DNA of 57,800 bases from Brenneria alni (GCF_003666245.1 NZ_MJLZ01000028.1:1-57800), one strand, 5' to 3'. Shown: positions 21,083 through 31,494, numbered from the stretch's first letter. Numbers and translations are program-made. Notes: generated by a model not told the origin, from the sequence alone.

Positions 21083-21249
21083 GATGATACCGGGCCGATA
21101 ATACGATAAATCCATAGCATTAGCACGGCCCACCCCTCCTGGGATCGGGTATTTATACATCTTTACAGGGCGATAAAAATCAATACATGGATAAAACATT
21201 GAGTGCTACCATCGGTTTTCCTCTCCTTTCTTACGTTGACGATACGAAC

Positions 21250-22851
21250 ATGCAACCGACCACTGAATACTCCTGTGATGTATTGATCATTGGCAGCGGC
21301 GCTGCCGGGCTATCTCTCGCTCTTCGCCTGGCTTCTCAGGCAAACGTTACCGTTCTCAGTAAAGGCCCGCTTAATGAAGGGTCGACTTTCTATGCCCAGG
21401 GCGGTATTGCGGCGGTTTTTGATGAGACCGACAGTATCGACTCACATATTGAAGACACATTAATCGCGGGTGATGGATTGTGCGAGCGTGAAGCCGTGGA
21501 GTTCATTGCCAGCAATGCCAAAAACTGTGTGCAATGGCTGATCGATCAGGGCGTGCTATTCGATACGGAAACCAGCACCAGCGGTGAAGAGCGCTATCAC
21601 CTTACCCGCGAAGGGGGGCATAGCCATCGCCGGATCTTACATGCGGCTGACGCAACCGGGAAAGAAGTAGAAAATACGTTGGTGCAAAAAGCCCAGTCTC
21701 ATCCCAATATCCATATTATGGAACGCTGTAACGCCGTCGATTTGATCACTTCCAATAAACTGGGTCTGCCGGGAACCCGGCGGATTGTAGGCGCATACAT
21801 CTGGAATCGTGAACGGGAAGTGGTCGAGTCCTGTCGGGCGAAAACCGTCGTTCTCGCCACCGGCGGCGCATCCAAAGTGTATCAATACACCACTAACCCG
21901 GATATTTCATCCGGCGATGGCATTGCCATGGCATGGCGTGCGGGATGCCGGGTGGCCAACCTGGAGTTTAATCAGTTTCACCCAACCTGCTTATTCCACC
22001 CGCAGGCGCGCAACTTCCTGTTGACCGAAGCCCTGCGTGGAGAGGGGGCTTATCTGAAGCGCCCAGATGGCAGTCGTTTCATGCCTGATTTCGATCCCAG
22101 AGGCGAACTCGCCCCGCGGGATGTCGTCGCCAGAGCGATTGACCACGAAATGAAACGCCTGGGTGCTGACTGTATGTATCTGGATATCAGCCACAAACCC
22201 GCGGAGTTTGTTAAACAGCATTTTCCCACCATCTATGAAAAACTGTTATCGCTGGGCATCGATATTACCTGTGACGCCATCCCTATAGTCCCCGCCGCAC
22301 ACTACACCTGCGGCGGCGTGATGGTCGATCAGCACGGACGAACCGATCTCGACGGGCTGTATGCCATCGGTGAAGTAAGCTATACCGGGCTGCACGGCGC
22401 AAACCGCATGGCATCGAATTCCTTATTGGAGTGCCTGGTATACGGTTGGTCTGCGTCAGAAGATATCCTGCAACGCCTGCCACAAATCAAGCCTATTAAG
22501 AAACTGCCCGCCTGGGATGAAAGCCAGGTCGACAATTCGGACGAACAAGTTGTTATCCAGCATAACTGGCATGAACTAAGGCTATTTATGTGGGACTATG
22601 TCGGGATCGTGCGCACCACAAAACGGCTGGAACGGGCATTACACCGCATTACTCTGCTTCAACAGGAAATTGATGAGTATTACTCACATTTTCGTATTTC
22701 CAATAATTTGCTGGAGTTACGCAATCTGGTACAGGTGGCAGAGCTAATTGTTCGCTGTGCGCTGGAAAGAAAAGAAAGCCGCGGATTGCATTACACCCTT
22801 GATTATCCAAACCAGTTCGATGCCCCTAAACCCACAATCCTTGCCCCATAG
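21250..22851 (+). CDS. nadB: L-aspartate oxidase
   Basis: A 533-residue flavoprotein from ATG 21250; the frame is open to 21187, but E. coli NadB (540) aligns from [17 protein letters not shown]. The FAD-binding motif [15 protein letters not shown] is followed by [12 protein letters not shown] and the TCGGV and GLYAIGEV motifs of the fumarate reductase/NadB family. It oxidises L-aspartate to iminoaspartate, the first step of NAD synthesis. It is divergent from rpoE, as in E. coli. Confidence 0.96.
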   Translation: MQPTTEYSCDVLIIGSGAAGLSLALRLASQANVTVLSKGPLNEGSTFYAQGGIAAVFDETDSIDSHIEDTLIAGDGLCEREAVEFIASNAKNCVQWLIDQGVLFDTETSTSGEERYHLTREGGHSHRRILHAADATGKEVENTLVQKAQSHPNIHIMERCNAVDLITSNKLGLPGTRRIVGAYIWNREREVVESCRAKTVVLATGGASKVYQYTTNPDISSGDGIAMAWRAGCRVANLEFNQFHPTCLFHPQARNFLLTEALRGEGAYLKRPDGSRFMPDFDPRGELAPRDVVARAIDHEMKRLGADCMYLDISHKPAEFVKQHFPTIYEKLLSLGIDITCDAIPIVPAAHYTCGGVMVDQHGRTDLDGLYAIGEVSYTGLHGANRMASNSLLECLVYGWSASEDILQRLPQIKPIKKLPAWDESQVDNSDEQVVIQHNWHELRLFMWDYVGIVRTTKRLERALHRITLLQQEIDEYYSHFRISNNLLELRNLVQVAELIVRCALERKESRGLHYTLDYPNQFDAPKPTILAP

Positions 22852-22860
22852 CGCGTCCCT

Positions 22861-22896
22861 TTTATGTAGGTTCCTGATAACAGGAACCTACATAAA
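22861..22896. terminator. Perfect 16-bp hairpin between convergent nadB and trmN6
   Basis: TTTATGTAGGTTCCTG (22861-22876), loop ATAA, then CAGGAACCTACATAAA (22881-22896): 16 of 16 paired. The right arm contains the trmN6 stop codon (22888-22890). Neither strand has a long T-run after it, so it may block transcription or protect 3' ends rather than be a classic intrinsic terminator. Confidence 0.7.
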
Positions 22897-23634
22897 TAGA
22901 TAAAAACGCTTTGTCAGCGCCTGAAAATCAGCAGAGTAGTGATGATCCGTATCACGTATCGCCAACTGCTGCGCCTGGCTGCCTCCGGATTGCCGTGATA
23001 ACGCCAGCAGGGTGCGATGCGCAGGCCGTGAATGATATTCGCTTACGTCCGTGCGCCGGCGGATAAACCAGCCCTGCTGCTGCGCCAGCAGAATAAAACC
23101 GCCAGCGACCTGTATGGGTAATACCACGCAGAACATGCCATCGGGAGTGATCAGACGCCGCACACAGTCAAGAAGGGTCTCATGCGTCAGCGCAGTGGTA
23201 TAACGGGCCTGAGCCCTCTGCACCGAACCGCAGGCGACACCGGGTGTGAAATAAGGAGGGTTACTGATAATCAGTGGATAACTTGCCGTTCTGGCCGCAG
23301 CGAAACTCACAATGTCATCAACGTAAACCGTCATACGCTCAGACCACGGAGACGCGGCGATATTTTCACCAGCCTGACAACCTGCCGCAGTATCCAGCTC
23401 AACCGCATCAATCTGAACATCATGATTAGTCCGCTGAGCCAGCATCAGTGCGATCAAGCCAGAGCCACAGCCAATATCCAATGCCCGCGACACGCCGGAA
23501 ACCGGCGCCCAAGCCCCCAGCAATATGCCATCGGTTCCCACCTTCATGGCACAGCGATCGTGCGCGACAAAAAACTGTTTGAAGGTAAATCCATCACGAC
23601 GCAGTGTCGGCTTATTATCAGATTGCTCACTCAT
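22888..23634 (-). CDS. trmN6: tRNA1(Val) (adenine37-N6)-methyltransferase TrmN6 (YfiC)
   Basis: A 248-residue protein from ATG 23634 ([20 protein letters not shown]), aligning with E. coli YfiC (245). The frame is open to 23679. The SAM-binding motif is [15 protein letters not shown] and the catalytic motif NPPY ([11 protein letters not shown]) marks an N6-adenine methylase. It modifies A37 of tRNA-Val; three tRNA-Val genes lie about 5 kb away. It is divergent from srmB. Confidence 0.95.
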   Translation of the reverse strand: MSEQSDNKPTLRRDGFTFKQFFVAHDRCAMKVGTDGILLGAWAPVSGVSRALDIGCGSGLIALMLAQRTNHDVQIDAVELDTAAGCQAGENIAASPWSERMTVYVDDIVSFAAARTASYPLIISNPPYFTPGVACGSVQRAQARYTTALTHETLLDCVRRLITPDGMFCVVLPIQVAGGFILLAQQQGWFIRRRTDVSEYHSRPAHRTLLALSRQSGGSQAQQLAIRDTDHHYSADFQALTKRFYLFM

Positions 23635-23767
23635 TATTATTCGTTCCAGATTAAAACCGTCGTAGCATAGGATAAACATCCATACAGTAAAAGCGCGGTT
23701 GTCTGTTTAAACAGGTGAAGAACCCGGCTAATGCGTCTATAATCAGCGCCCCAAACAGAGGTAGACC

Positions 23768-25096
23768 ATGACAGCAACAAATTTTTCCGAGCTAGATCTT
23801 GATGACAGCCTGTTAGACGCCCTGCGCGATATGGGTTATGAACGTCCGACGGCAATCCAGTCGGCGGCAATCCCACCCGCAATGGATGGCCGCGATGTGC
23901 TGGGTTCAGCGCCGACAGGCACGGGTAAAACCGCAGCCTACCTGCTGCCGGTCTTGCAGCATCTGTTAGATTTTCCTCGTAAAAAATCCGGGCCGCCTCG
24001 TATTCTGATCTTAACGCCGACACGTGAACTGGCCATGCAGGTTGCCGATCAGGCGCGCATCATGGCGGCACACACCCACCTGGACATCGCCACCATTACC
24101 GGCGGGGTGGCTTACATGAACCATGCCGAAGTGTTCAGCGAAAATCAGGATGTCGTGGTTGCAACAACGGGCCGTCTGCTTCAGTACATTAAAGAAGAAA
24201 ACTTCGACTGTCGCGCAGTAGAAACCCTGATTCTGGATGAAGCAGACAGAATGTTGGATATGGGGTTCGCACAGGATATTGAGCATATTGCTGGCGAAAC
24301 CCGCTGGCGCAAACAGACTCTGCTGTTTTCCGCCACGTTGGAAGGCCAGGCGATTAAAGACTTTGCCGAGCGTTTGCTGAATGATCCCGTTGAAGTTGAA
24401 GCCGATCCCTCACGCCGCGAACGTAAAAAAATTCTGCAATGGTACTACCGTGCCGACGATATCAAACACAAAACGGCTCTGCTTTGCCACCAGTTGAAAC
24501 AACCGGAGGCTACCCGCTCAATCGTTTTCGTGCGTAAGCGTGAGCGAGTGCATGAGTTGGTTGCCTGGTTACGTGAAGCCGGGATTGCCGCCTGCTATCT
24601 TGAAGGTGAAATGGTACAGGCCAAGCGTAACGAAGCGATTAAACGTCTGAGCGACGGACGAGTGAACGTTCTGGTGGCGACTGATGTTGCCGCACGTGGT
24701 ATAGACATCAATGACGTCAGCCACGTATTCAACTTTGACCTGCCGCGTACTGCGGATACTTATCTCCACCGTATTGGACGCACCGGTCGTGCGGGCCGTA
24801 AAGGCTGTGCCATCTCTTTTGTCGAGGCACACGATCATCTGCTGCTTGGCAAAATCAGCCGTTACTTAAATGAACCGCTCAAACCCCGCATTGTTGAAGA
24901 GCTTCGCCCAACCACCAAAGCGCCAAGCGTCAAAACCACGGGCAAGCCATCCAAGAAAGCGTTGGCCAAGCGGAAAGAAAAGAAAGACAAAGACAAAGAG
25001 AAGGTCAAGGTGAAAGTACGTCACCGGGATAGCAAAAACATCGGTAAACGTCGCCAGCCGGTCACAAAAGCAGATGAACCTGCTGGCCGTGAATAA
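23768..25096 (+). CDS. srmB: DEAD-box RNA helicase SrmB
   Basis: A 442-residue protein (E. coli 444). Motifs: Q motif near YERPTAIQ, I APTGTGKT, II DEAD (LILDEADRMLDMGF), III SAT, VI HRIGRTGRAGR. The lysine-rich C-terminal tail (KKALAKRKEKKDKDKEKVKV) is typical of the rRNA-binding extension. It assists early 50S ribosome assembly. It is followed by a strong bidirectional terminator shared with grcA. Confidence 0.96.
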   Translation: MTATNFSELDLDDSLLDALRDMGYERPTAIQSAAIPPAMDGRDVLGSAPTGTGKTAAYLLPVLQHLLDFPRKKSGPPRILILTPTRELAMQVADQARIMAAHTHLDIATITGGVAYMNHAEVFSENQDVVVATTGRLLQYIKEENFDCRAVETLILDEADRMLDMGFAQDIEHIAGETRWRKQTLLFSATLEGQAIKDFAERLLNDPVEVEADPSRRERKKILQWYYRADDIKHKTALLCHQLKQPEATRSIVFVRKRERVHELVAWLREAGIAACYLEGEMVQAKRNEAIKRLSDGRVNVLVATDVAARGIDINDVSHVFNFDLPRTADTYLHRIGRTGRAGRKGCAISFVEAHDHLLLGKISRYLNEPLKPRIVEELRPTTKAPSVKTTGKPSKKALAKRKEKKDKDKEKVKVKVRHRDSKNIGKRRQPVTKADEPAGRE

Positions 25097-25108
25097 AACC
25101 AGAGATGC

Positions 25109-25139
25109 AAAAAAGGGAGCCGTGGCTCCCTTTGTTTTA
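25109..25139. terminator. Bidirectional terminator between srmB and grcA
   Basis: AAAGGGAGCC, loop GT, GGCTCCCTTT, with an A-run before and a T-rich tail after. It lies between the convergent ends of srmB and grcA. Confidence 0.88.
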
Positions 25140-25185
25140 ACCAATTGTTTTAAATCACAATTTCTGATAAAGCCAAAATGAATAT

Positions 25186-25569
25186 TTACAAACTTTCAGT
25201 AAAAGTACGGGTGATAACGTCACGCTGCTGCTCTGGCGTCAAAGAGTTAAAACGTACAGCATAACCAGAAACACGGATAGTCAACTGCGGATATTTTTCC
25301 GGATGTTGAACCGCATCTTCCAGTGTTTCCCGACGCAACACGTTAACATTCAGATGTTGACCGCCTTCCACCCGTACTTCTGGTTTGATTTCCAACGGTA
25401 CTTCACGATATTCGATCTGGCCCAAATCGCTCACCGGAACGATTTGATCCTCGCTATAAACGGATTTTGCACAGACACAACGTGCCTGAGATTTTTCTTC
25501 GTCCAGCAACCAGAAAGAATTGATCAGAGCGCTGTTGCTCGCCTTGGTGATTTGAATACCAGTAACCAT
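25186..25569 (-). CDS. grcA: Autonomous glycyl radical cofactor GrcA (YfiD)
   Basis: A 127-residue protein (E. coli 127). The C-terminus [20 protein letters not shown] reproduces the glycyl-radical segment of pyruvate formate-lyase, with Gly in SGYAVRF as the radical site. It restores PFL activity after oxygen cleavage of the radical. Two FNR-type sites upstream indicate induction under low oxygen. Confidence 0.97.
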   Translation of the reverse strand: MVTGIQITKASNSALINSFWLLDEEKSQARCVCAKSVYSEDQIVPVSDLGQIEYREVPLEIKPEVRVEGGQHLNVNVLRRETLEDAVQHPEKYPQLTIRVSGYAVRFNSLTPEQQRDVITRTFTESL

Positions 25570-25676
25570 TATTGCCTCCGTAAAACGGCATGTTATTGTC
25601 TTAATTTAAAATCGCTATCAGCAACAAACTGCCGTCAGTTTTTAACGTTCGAATAAAATCAACTGAATCTGATCCT

Positions 25677-25719
25677 TTATATACCAGTACAATGATGGCG
25701 GAACTTTGATTTAAATCAA
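25677..25719 (-). promoter_or_regulatory. grcA promoter with proximal FNR box
   Basis: TTGATTTAAATCAA at 25706-25719 is a perfect match to the FNR consensus TTGAT-N4-ATCAA. A -10 TATAAA (25682-25677, minus) puts the start near 25671, centring the box at about -41, a class II activator position. Confidence 0.88.
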
Positions 25720-25759
25720 TTTTAAAACCCCACACAATCAAGCAACCCAGACAATTTAT

Positions 25760-25773
25760 TGTTTTATATCAAA
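25760..25773 (-). promoter_or_regulatory. Upstream FNR box of grcA
   Basis: TTGTTTTATATCAA has one mismatch to the FNR consensus and is centred 54 bp upstream of the proximal box. E. coli yfiD has FNR boxes centred near -40.5 and -93.5, 53 bp apart, so the arrangement is conserved. Confidence 0.75.
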
Positions 25774-25933
25774 TTTACCAGTCACCCTGAGTAAAAATAA
25801 TTTTGTAAATTTTCAATTTTTTTTAAAGCAATCAATAACTCTGCCTATTTTCCTGCCGTAACGGTTTTACCTCGGCACAATTGAACGGTAAGCTATTGGC
25901 AATAAAATTCACCCTATGGACAGAGAGTGTATG

Positions 25934-26620
25934 ATGGCGACTTCCCTAACCTGGCATGACGTACTGGCACAAGAAAAACAGCAGCCATACTTTATTAATA
26001 CGCTTGAATTCGTTGGCAAAGAACGTGCAGCCGGAAAAACCATTTACCCCCCACAGAAAGATGTCTTTAATGCTTTCCGCTTTACCGAACTTCATCAGGT
26101 CAAAGTGGTTATCCTTGGTCAGGATCCCTATCACGGCCCTAACCAGGCGCATGGACTCTCCTTTTCCGTTCGTCCAGGCGTTCCCGCGCCGCCGTCACTG
26201 GTCAATATTTATAAAGAACTGGCCAATGACATACCCGGCTTTGAAATCCCACGGCATGGTTTCCTGCAAAGCTGGGCTGAACAAGGGGTGCTATTGCTAA
26301 ACACGGTGTTAACCGTTGAGGCCGGTCAGGCTCATTCACATGCCAATCTGGGTTGGGAAACCTTTACCGACCGCGTTATCGCAGCATTGAATGAAAAACG
26401 GGAAGGCATTGTCTTTTTACTGTGGGGGTCGCACGCGCAGAAAAAAGGTAACATTATTAACCGCCAGCGCCATCACATACTGAAAGCGCCACACCCTTCC
26501 CCTTTGTCAGCCCATCGCGGTTTCCTGGGATGTAAACACTTTTCCCAGGCCAACCAATTCCTTGAGCAACAAGGAATTGCCCCGATAGACTGGACGCCGC
26601 GTCTGCCAGAGAATCAGTAA
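25934..26620 (+). CDS. ung: Uracil-DNA glycosylase
   Basis: A 228-residue protein from ATG 25934 ([12 protein letters not shown]. coli Ung 229 begins MANELTWHDVL). The frame is open to 25916. The water-activating loop is GQDPYHGP and the C-terminal loop [10 protein letters not shown] supplies the catalytic His. It removes uracil from DNA. It is divergent from grcA, as in E. coli. Confidence 0.97.
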   Translation: MATSLTWHDVLAQEKQQPYFINTLEFVGKERAAGKTIYPPQKDVFNAFRFTELHQVKVVILGQDPYHGPNQAHGLSFSVRPGVPAPPSLVNIYKELANDIPGFEIPRHGFLQSWAEQGVLLLNTVLTVEAGQAHSHANLGWETFTDRVIAALNEKREGIVFLLWGSHAQKKGNIINRQRHHILKAPHPSPLSAHRGFLGCKHFSQANQFLEQQGIAPIDWTPRLPENQ

Positions 26621-26706
26621 AGATACACTGCCTTCAGACGGTGAGGGCAGAAGATCAGCGTGTTTTAAATATGGGGATAATATAAAAAGGAAAAGATATA
26701 TTGATT

Positions 26707-26782
<76 letters not shown>

Positions 26783-26828
26783 ACAAATGTGGAATGTTCG
26801 TGGTGCAGAAACCAAACATGAACAAGTT

Positions 26829-26904
<76 letters not shown>

Positions 26905-26939
26905 GTTTCTGACAGGCAGTATCCCTGCGAACGGGTCGC

Positions 26940-26968
26940 ATAATATGAAACCCGCATACCCGTGTCAA
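26940..26968 (-). promoter_or_regulatory. Promoter of the tRNA-Ala pair
   Basis: On the minus strand TTGACA (26968-26963), 17-bp spacer, TATTAT (26945-26940), then a GC-rich discriminator GCGACCCG, typical of stringently controlled tRNA promoters. Confidence 0.82.
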
Positions 26969-27075
26969 CGGCTAAATCTTTTTATGAGGTTAACCGCTGA
27001 AAAAGACGCCAAACATGCTGTCATTCAGAGAAAAATGGTAACTGGAGCATCAGATACCATGCATTTTTTACCCTT

Positions 27076-27110
27076 AAAAACCCCGGGAAATTTGGAGCCG
27101 GGGGTTTTGT
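27076..27110. terminator. gltX terminator
   Basis: AAAACCCCGG...CCGGGGGTTTT hairpin just after the gltX stop (minus strand), with T-runs usable on both strands. Confidence 0.8.
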
Positions 27111-27137
27111 TTATCACGGTAAATTTAGCAACGGCGG

Positions 27138-28553
27138 TTATTGCTGGGCTTCACGTTCCGCAATAAATGCCAACGCGTTATCAATACGCGCCAGCGAACG
27201 CTGCTGACCAACAGCCTGTACCGTAACATCAACACCGGGAGATTGCCCTGCCCCGGTTACGGCCACACGCAGCGGCATACCAACCTTACCCATGCCTTGT
27301 CCCAGTTCATCGGCGGTTCCCTGAATAGCATGATGAATGTTTTCTGCCGTCCACTCAGTGATAGCTGACAACTTCGCACGTACCCGTTCAAGCGGCTGAC
27401 GAGCGACTGGGCGCAAATGTTTCTTCGCTGCATCGGCATCAAACTGATCAAAGTCTTCATAGAAATAACGGCAGGAAGCCGCAATCTCTTTCAGGGTTTT
27501 GCAGCGTTCGCCCAGTAAGGTAACCAGTTCGCTAAGTTGCGGGCCGGTACGCGTATCAATGCCTGCCTGTTCAATATGCCACGCCAGATGGGTTGCCACG
27601 TATTCTGCCGGCAGGTGATTAATATAATGGTGATTCAACCATTGTAGCTTTTCGGTATTGAATGCACTGGCGGATTTGCTGATGGCATCTAATGAGAACA
27701 GCACTTTCATTTCCTCAATAGAGAAGATTTCCTGATCGCCAGAAGACCATCCCAAACGAACCAGATAGTTGAGCAAGGCTTCTGGCAGATAACCGTCGTC
27801 ACGATACTGCATTACACCAACCGCACCGTGACGTTTGGACAGTTTCTTACCATCGTCACCCAGAATCATGGAAACATGCGCATATTCCGGTACTGGCGCA
27901 CCCAATGCTTTCAAGATATTGATTTGACGGGGAGTATTGTTGATATGGTCTTCACCACGAATCACATGCGTAATTTCCATATCCCAGTCATCAATCACCA
28001 CACAAAAGTTATAGGTCGGTGAGCCATCGGTACGGCGGATGATCAAATCATCCAGCTCCTGATTGCTGAACTCAATCGAACCACGGATGCGATCGTTAAA
28101 GATAACGGAGCCATCCTGCGGGTTACGAAAACGCACCACGTGAGGTTCATCATCGGAGTGATGTTCATGGGAATCACGACAATGGCCGTCATAGCGCGGC
28201 TTCTCGCCGTTCTCCATCTGCTTTTCACGCAACGCGTCCAGACGTTCTTTTGAGCAATAACATTTATAAGCCGTGTCGTTTTCCACCATCTGGTCAATCA
28301 CAGCGTTATAACGGTCAAAGCGTTTGGTCTGATAATACGGACCTTCATCCCAATCAAGATTCAGCCAGTTCATGCCATCCATAATGGCATCGATCGCTTC
28401 CTGCGTAGAACGCTCCAGATCGGTATCTTCAATCCGCAATACAAACTCACCGTTTTGATGACGGGCGAATAGCCAGGAATAAAGTGCGGTGCGAGCGCCG
28501 CCGACGTGAAGATAGCCAGTTGGGCTGGGCGCGAAACGGGTTTTGATTTTCAT
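27138..28553 (-). CDS. gltX: Glutamyl-tRNA synthetase
   Basis: A 471-residue class I synthetase, the same length as E. coli GltX. The HIGH-like motif sits in [20 protein letters not shown] and the KMSKS-like motif is KLSKRHG. A Cys/His zinc-binding insertion ([13 protein letters not shown]...[10 protein letters not shown]) is present. It charges tRNA-Glu. It is flanked by tRNA clusters, as in E. coli (alaXW, gltX, valUXY-lysV). Confidence 0.97.
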   Translation of the reverse strand: MKIKTRFAPSPTGYLHVGGARTALYSWLFARHQNGEFVLRIEDTDLERSTQEAIDAIMDGMNWLNLDWDEGPYYQTKRFDRYNAVIDQMVENDTAYKCYCSKERLDALREKQMENGEKPRYDGHCRDSHEHHSDDEPHVVRFRNPQDGSVIFNDRIRGSIEFSNQELDDLIIRRTDGSPTYNFCVVIDDWDMEITHVIRGEDHINNTPRQINILKALGAPVPEYAHVSMILGDDGKKLSKRHGAVGVMQYRDDGYLPEALLNYLVRLGWSSGDQEIFSIEEMKVLFSLDAISKSASAFNTEKLQWLNHHYINHLPAEYVATHLAWHIEQAGIDTRTGPQLSELVTLLGERCKTLKEIAASCRYFYEDFDQFDADAAKKHLRPVARQPLERVRAKLSAITEWTAENIHHAIQGTADELGQGMGKVGMPLRVAVTGAGQSPGVDVTVQAVGQQRSLARIDNALAFIAEREAQQ

Positions 28554-28779
28554 TTGGGATTACAGCCTTTTTACGCAACCCATATCAGCTTATACCGACA
28601 TGGGTTCAAATAACAAAAGTGGACAACATTCTATCATTCTGCCCCGATTCCTCAACGCTGTAACGTGCCACACCAGGGTTTATTACTTGCTGAAGTGAAT
28701 AAGGGAGCATCGCTTACAGGCAGAAACAAGACGCCCTGCCTAATTTTACAACGAACAACCATTTTACTTTTAAAAAGCG

Positions 28780-28807
28780 TTGACTCACTTTCAACTATCC
28801 CTATAAT
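28780..28807 (+). promoter_or_regulatory. Promoter of the tRNA-Val/tRNA-Lys operon
   Basis: TTGACT (28780-28785), 16-bp spacer, TATAAT (28802-28807), followed by GCGACTCC. This is near consensus with a GC-rich discriminator, suiting stringent control. Confidence 0.88.
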
Positions 28808-28824
28808 GCGACTCCACACAGCGG

Positions 28825-28900
28825 GGGTGATTAGCTCAGCTGGGAGAGCACCTCCCTTACAAGGAGGGGGTCGGCGGTTCGATCCCGTCATCACCCACCA
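28825..28900 (+). tRNA. tRNA-Val(TAC), copy 1
   Basis: A 76-nt cloverleaf with CCA. Acceptor GGGTGAT/ATCACCC, anticodon stem CCTCC/GGAGG with loop CTTACAA giving TAC. Confidence 0.97.
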
Positions 28901-28945
28901 CTCTTTTAGAGTGAAGCGTTGTGTAAAGTAAGAAGAAGTGAGATT

Positions 28946-29021
28946 GGGTGATTAGCTCAGCTGGGAGAGCACCTCCCTTACAAGGAGGGGGTCGGCGGTT
29001 CGATCCCGTCATCACCCACCA
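28946..29021 (+). tRNA. tRNA-Val(TAC), copy 2
   Basis: Identical in sequence to copy 1, 45 bp downstream. Encoded CCA, anticodon TAC. Confidence 0.97.
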
Positions 29022-29065
29022 ATCTCATGCCAGCGGTCTTCTTGCTGCAAGTGAAGTCCAGAAGT

Positions 29066-29141
29066 GGGTGATTAGCTCAGCTGGGAGAGCACCTCCCTTA
29101 CAAGGAGGGGGTCGGCGGTTCGATCCCGTCATCACCCACCA
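29066..29141 (+). tRNA. tRNA-Val(TAC), copy 3
   Basis: Identical in sequence to copies 1 and 2, 44 bp after copy 2. Encoded CCA, anticodon TAC. Confidence 0.97.
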
Positions 29142-29148
29142 CTTCTGC

Positions 29149-29224
29149 GGGTCGTTAGCTCAGTCGGTAGAGCAGTTGACTTTTAATCAATTGGTCGCAG
29201 GTTCGAATCCTGCACGACCCACCA
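29149..29224 (+). tRNA. tRNA-Lys(TTT)
   Basis: A 76-nt cloverleaf with CCA. Acceptor GGGTCGT/ACGACCC, anticodon loop CTTTTAA giving TTT, T-arm CAGGTTCGAATCCTG. It is the last gene of the operon, in the position of lysV in E. coli. Its 3' end is duplicated 174 bp downstream. Confidence 0.97.
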
Positions 29225-29460
29225 ATATCCGTAAATTTTTACCTTCCTGAAATAAATCCACCTTATTCTTATGTTGCGCGTGTCGTGCGGGTGAGAACCT
29301 GCGTTCAGGTTCGAGCCGAGCGAAGCGAGACAGCAACGCGTCAGCGTTGACCCCGAAGGGGCGAGGCCAAAGGCCGAGTCATCCTGCACGACCCACCAAT
29401 ATCCGCAAAGTTTTACCTTCCTGAAATAAATCCACCTTATTCTTATGTTGCGCGTGTCGT
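29207..29460 (+). repeat. Direct 80-bp repeat: tRNA-Lys 3' end plus downstream spacer, second copy carrying a hairpin insert
   Basis: 29207-29286 and 29381-29460 agree at 78 of 80 positions and are offset by exactly 174 bp. Each starts ATCCTGCACGACCCACCA (tRNA-Lys 3' end) and runs 62 bp past CCA. Before the second copy, CAGGTTCGA (29306-29314) supplies the left half of a T-arm. A 66-bp insert (29315-29380) separates the halves. The segment holds four compact hairpins, at 29295-29312, 29334-29349, 29351-29361 and 29365-29375. It could be an integration-site remnant or a repeat-family insertion. Confidence 0.75.
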
Positions 29461-29627
29461 TTTCTTACACAGCAAGTACTGCGATTGCTTTTTCAACACT
29501 GCTGGCAATATAACGTTACTCTGCAAATACTTACCTCTACCAATATCTTATTTTGCCCGTTTCAGCAAAAAACGCCCTGATAAGAGCGTTTTTATAAGTT
29601 TTATGCCATAAACAGATCAGACAACCA
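29461..29627. terminator. Spacer with terminator hairpin (29567-29593)
   Basis: AAAAACGC (to 29575) pairs with GCGTTTTT (from 29586), with A/T runs on both sides. It can end the minus-strand sulfate transporter operon and the tRNA transcript. No gene is seen in this spacer. Confidence 0.75.
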
Positions 29628-30620
29628 TCAGATTTCCCAGTCATGATTATAGCGTTTCGGTTTGAACTGGATAACATCCCCTTTTTGCAAACCATGCAGA
29701 CTCAGATCGTCTTTTGCAACTTCAGCTTCTATCAGTTCCTGTTGATTACCAATCTTCAATGACAAACGGGTTAATGCACCCAACGGGCGAATATCACGAA
29801 CAATGACCGGCTGATAGCCTTCCTGAGCCTGAACAGACAACGCCACTTCATGTGGACGAAACAGGATGGTTTCTTCAGTCTGTTCAATCTTCAGAAGATT
29901 ACTGTCGCCCAGGAAGTGATAAACAAATTCACTGGCCGGGTGATTATAAACTTCATCAGGCGAACCAATTTGTTCAATGACGCCTTTATTCATCAGAACG
30001 ATACGATCGGCAACTTCCATCGCTTCTTCCTGATCGTGAGTGACAAACACCGACGTCAGATTGATATCCTCATGCAACCGGGATAACCAGCGACGCAGTT
30101 CCTTGCGCACTTTGGCATCCAGCGCGCCAAAGGGTTCATCCAACAACAGAATACTTGGCTCGACAATCAACGCTCTGGCCAGAGCGATACGCTGACGCTG
30201 ACCACCGGACAACTGTTCGGGATAGCGATCCGCCAGCCAGTCCAGTTGCACCAGATTGAGCAATTCATGGACTTTCCGTTCAATGTCTCGTTTCGACGGG
30301 CGGATATTTTTCGGCTTCATCCGCAGCCCAAACGCCACGTTGTCAAACACCGTCATGTGGCGAAATAAGGCATAGTGCTGAAAAACAAATCCCACATTAC
30401 GCTTGCGCACGTCGTGAACCGAAACATCCTCACCATGAAAAATAATGTTGCCGCTGTCTGGCTGTTCCAAACCGGCGATAATGCGCAATAACGTGGTTTT
30501 ACCACATCCAGACGGCCCCAGCAGCGCCACCAGTTCGCCACTCTGAATGGCCAGATTGATTTGATTCAGGGCCTGGAACTGACCAAATTGTTTATTAATA
30601 TTGCGGATCTCAATGCTCAT
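29628..30620 (-). CDS. cysA: Sulfate/thiosulfate ABC transporter ATPase CysA
   Basis: A 330-residue protein, somewhat shorter than E. coli CysA (365). Walker [10 protein letters not shown], signature LSGGQRQR, Walker B ILLLDEP, H-loop [12 protein letters not shown]-terminal regulatory TOBE-like segment follows (FRPHEVALS). It powers sulfate uptake with CysT and CysW. It overlaps cysW by 11 bp. Confidence 0.93.
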   Translation of the reverse strand: MSIEIRNINKQFGQFQALNQINLAIQSGELVALLGPSGCGKTTLLRIIAGLEQPDSGNIIFHGEDVSVHDVRKRNVGFVFQHYALFRHMTVFDNVAFGLRMKPKNIRPSKRDIERKVHELLNLVQLDWLADRYPEQLSGGQRQRIALARALIVEPSILLLDEPFGALDAKVRKELRRWLSRLHEDINLTSVFVTHDQEEAMEVADRIVLMNKGVIEQIGSPDEVYNHPASEFVYHFLGDSNLLKIEQTEETILFRPHEVALSVQAQEGYQPVIVRDIRPLGALTRLSLKIGNQQELIEAEVAKDDLSLHGLQKGDVIQFKPKRYNHDWEI

Positions 30621-31494
30621 TTTTGGTCAACTCCTGTTGTTTCTGTATTTGCTTCGTCAGGCGGCTCTCGCTCCACTGGCGTAATAGAAGAACGACCAGC
30701 GACATCACCAATAGCAGTATGGCGACGCTAAAAGCAGCGACGATATTGTATTCGTTATAAAGAATTTCGATATGCAGCGGCAGCGTGTTGGTCAACCCAC
30801 GGATATGCCCGGAGATAACGGATACGGCCCCGAACTCCCCCATTGCCCTGGCGGTACACAGCACCACGCCATAAATTAGTGCCCACTTCACATTAGGCAG
30901 CGTGATATGCCAGAACATCTGCCAACCGTTAGCGCCCAGCAGCCTGGCGGCCTCTTCTTCCTGTGAACCCTGCTGCTCCATCAACGGAATTAATTCACGG
31001 GCCACATAAGGCAGCGTGACGAAAATGGTCGCCAGCACAATCCCCGGCACCGCGTAAACGATTTCCAGATTATGGGCGGTCAGGAACGGATACAGTTTAC
31101 TCTGCGCCCCAAACAGCAGGACATAGACTAAACCGGCAACCACGGGCGATACAGAAAAAGGTAAATCAATTAACGCCAGCAAAAAACTTTTACCGCGGAA
31201 TTCAAATTTAGTCACACACCATGCGGTTGCAAGACCAAAGACGACGTTGAGCGGAACCGAAATCACCGTTGCCAGTAATGTCAGTTTCAACGCGGAGATC
31301 GCATCGGGTTCGGTAATGGCATCCCAGAATGCCACAAGGCCATTGTCCAATCCTTGCGTAACCACCATGAGCAACGGCAAAACTAAAATCAGGAAAAAAA
31401 CGATCCACGCCAGAGATACTAAAACGTAGTACGTTGCAGGCTTTTTTTTGGATTTTGTTGCACGGGCCTGAGCGGAAATAACCTGTTCCATCAC
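30610..31494 (-). CDS. cysW: Sulfate ABC transporter permease CysW
   Basis: A 294-residue inner-membrane protein with about six hydrophobic segments and the EAA loop ([20 protein letters not shown]) that docks the ATPase. It pairs with CysT as the heterodimeric sulfate channel. It starts 8 bp after cysT. Confidence 0.94.
   Translation of the reverse strand: MMEQVISAQARATKSKKKPATYYVLVSLAWIVFFLILVLPLLMVVTQGLDNGLVAFWDAITEPDAISALKLTLLATVISVPLNVVFGLATAWCVTKFEFRGKSFLLALIDLPFSVSPVVAGLVYVLLFGAQSKLYPFLTAHNLEIVYAVPGIVLATIFVTLPYVARELIPLMEQQGSQEEEAARLLGANGWQMFWHITLPNVKWALIYGVVLCTARAMGEFGAVSVISGHIRGLTNTLPLHIEILYNEYNIVAAFSVAILLLVMSLVVLLLRQWSESRLTKQIQKQQELTKNEH

Noticed and set aside
28825-29141. Regularly spaced identical repeats resembling an array
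   Set aside because: The repeats are three tRNA-Val genes with full cloverleaves, not CRISPR.
28652-29389. ORFs across the tRNA cluster on both strands
   Set aside because: They translate tRNA sequence (repeated GGGRRFDPVITH-type peptides) and have no coding support.
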